Source: an uncultured Eubacteriales bacterium
Lineage (GTDB): Bacteria; Bacillota; Clostridia; Christensenellales; Borkfalkiaceae
Reading direction: 5' to 3'
DNA length: 5,185 bases
Assembly: GCA_900549005.1 (NCBI GenBank)
Contig: URMT01000102.1
Location: forward strand, 1-5,185
Shown piece after piece: positions 4,880 to 5,185 of the stretch. The first letter of the stretch is position 1; every line of letters begins with the position of its first letter. Both the position numbers and the translations under genes were made by a program. The notes under the pieces were generated by a model, which saw only the letters and a program-made list of their open reading frames with translations, ran no database searches and had not been told where the DNA came from.

Positions 4880-4907
4880 ATTATAGCCTTTAAATTGATA
4901 TGTAAAA
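4880..4907 (-). promoter_or_regulatory. Probable sigma-A promoter of the exporter gene
   Basis: On the minus strand there is a perfect TATAAT at 4880-4885. The -35 candidate is TTTTAC at 4902-4907 with a 16-base spacer, or TTTACA at 4901-4906 with 15 bases. Transcription would begin near 4873, leaving a leader of about 19 bases. A hairpin CCGCG-TTTTTTG-CGCGG at 4917-4933 lies just upstream. Two copies of GGCAGATT (4936-4943 and 4958-4965), 22 bases apart, might be regulator half-sites, but this is weak. Confidence 0.6.
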
Positions 4908-4986
4908 CAGCCGCCGCCGCGTTTTTTGCGCGGAGGGCAGATTATTTTTGAGCGTGCGGCAGATTGCTTTTAAAATTATTTTAAAA

Positions 4987-5022
4987 GCCGCGAAAGACTT
5001 TGGTTGCAAAGCCTTTCGCGGC
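4987..5022 (-). terminator. Strong hairpin, probable terminator of a gene beyond the right edge
   Basis: GCCGCGAAAG (4987-4996) pairs perfectly with CTTTCGCGGC (5013-5022). One A/C mismatch is followed by five more pairs (CTTTG 4998-5002 with CAAAG 5007-5011) and a GTTG loop. On the minus strand the stem runs into TTTTAAAATAATTTT, an imperfect T-tract; on the plus strand it runs into GGGGTTATTT. Hence it probably stops minus-strand transcription entering from the right and insulates the exporter promoter. No gene ends between it and the window edge. Confidence 0.6.
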
Positions 5023-5058
5023 GGGGTTATTTATGTTGTGAATATAGGCTTATTTCCG

Positions 5059-5098
5059 CTCACTGTCATTTCGTGTGCGCGTCAATGACAATGTAGTG
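5059..5098. repeat. CTCACTGTCATTTCG repeat, copy 1 (palindromic)
   Basis: The 15-base word at 5059-5073 is repeated exactly at 5111-5125. In this copy GTCATT (5065-5070) can pair with AATGAC (5084-5089), and CACT at the start with AGTG near 5098, giving an imperfect hairpin of about 38 bases. Confidence 0.5.
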
Positions 5099-5110
5099 TA
5101 CCCACAGTCT

Positions 5111-5185
5111 CTCACTGTCATTTCGAGCGAAGCCGCGCGAACGCGTAGCGCGCTGCCCTGCCGAAGGTTTCCGCTTACGGAAAAC
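5111..5185. repeat. CTCACTGTCATTTCG repeat, copy 2, running off the edge
   Basis: It begins with the same 15 bases as copy 1, then continues AGCGAAGCCGCGCG and a GC-rich segment that can fold (GCGCG with CGCGC around AACGCGTA). It ends with a small hairpin, TTTCCG (5168-5173) with CGGAAA (5178-5183). The wording TGTCATTTCGAGCGAAGC is a familiar interspersed palindromic repeat of many bacterial genomes, from my general recollection; only the two local copies are seen here. No reading frame of note is present. Confidence 0.5.

Noticed and set aside
4855..4990. A yybP-ykoY (manganese) riboswitch before the exporter
   Set aside because: The promoter at 4880-4907 leaves a leader of only about 19 bases, too short for an aptamer, and I see no aptamer-like structure.

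Overview
The window looks like chromosomal DNA from a Gram-positive, Clostridia-like bacterium, probably an uncultured gut or rumen lineage. The grounds are a PcrA-type UvrD helicase with the C-terminal Tudor-like domain, a short 58-residue S21 protein, sigma-A-type promoters, AT-rich intergenic DNA and Rho-independent terminators. The taxonomic statement is inference. All four genes I accept lie on the minus strand, so the window is read from right to left.

Right part (about 5185 to 3982): the right edge holds no gene. It has two copies of a CTCACTGTCATTTCG repeat and a strong hairpin that probably terminates a gene beyond the edge. A sigma-A-like promoter then drives a 290-residue integral membrane protein of the ArsP_2/DUF2899 (putative manganese or heavy-metal exporter) type. 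Its terminator is interleaved with the near-consensus promoter of the next gene.

Middle part (about 3956 to 3089): rpsU (ribosomal protein S21) has a perfect TTGACA/TATAAT promoter and a long terminator. Behind that terminator, with its own good ribosome binding site, is a 127-residue helical, highly charged protein that I do not recognise. It ends before a 39-base near-perfect palindrome.

Left part (3088 to 1): a gene-free stretch of nearly 800 bases separates the 127-residue protein from pcrA. Its core, 2422-3048, is bounded by 25-base inverted repeats (23 of 25 matching) that begin TATACTG and end CAGTATA. It is packed with at least seven hairpins of 7 to 12 base pairs. It resembles a non-autonomous IS630/mariner-like (MITE or Correia-like) element and could also encode a large structured RNA. 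Its left end sits only 9 bases from the pcrA start codon and completes a TATAAT box there. pcrA, a 772-residue DNA helicase of repair and replication, fills 2412 to 94. It carries a tyrosine-periodic low-complexity linker before its Tudor-like tail.

The genes do not form an obvious shared pathway. They are housekeeping genes (S21, PcrA), a metal exporter and an orphan, mostly in separate transcription units. The most interesting object is the inverted-repeat-bounded structured element upstream of pcrA.
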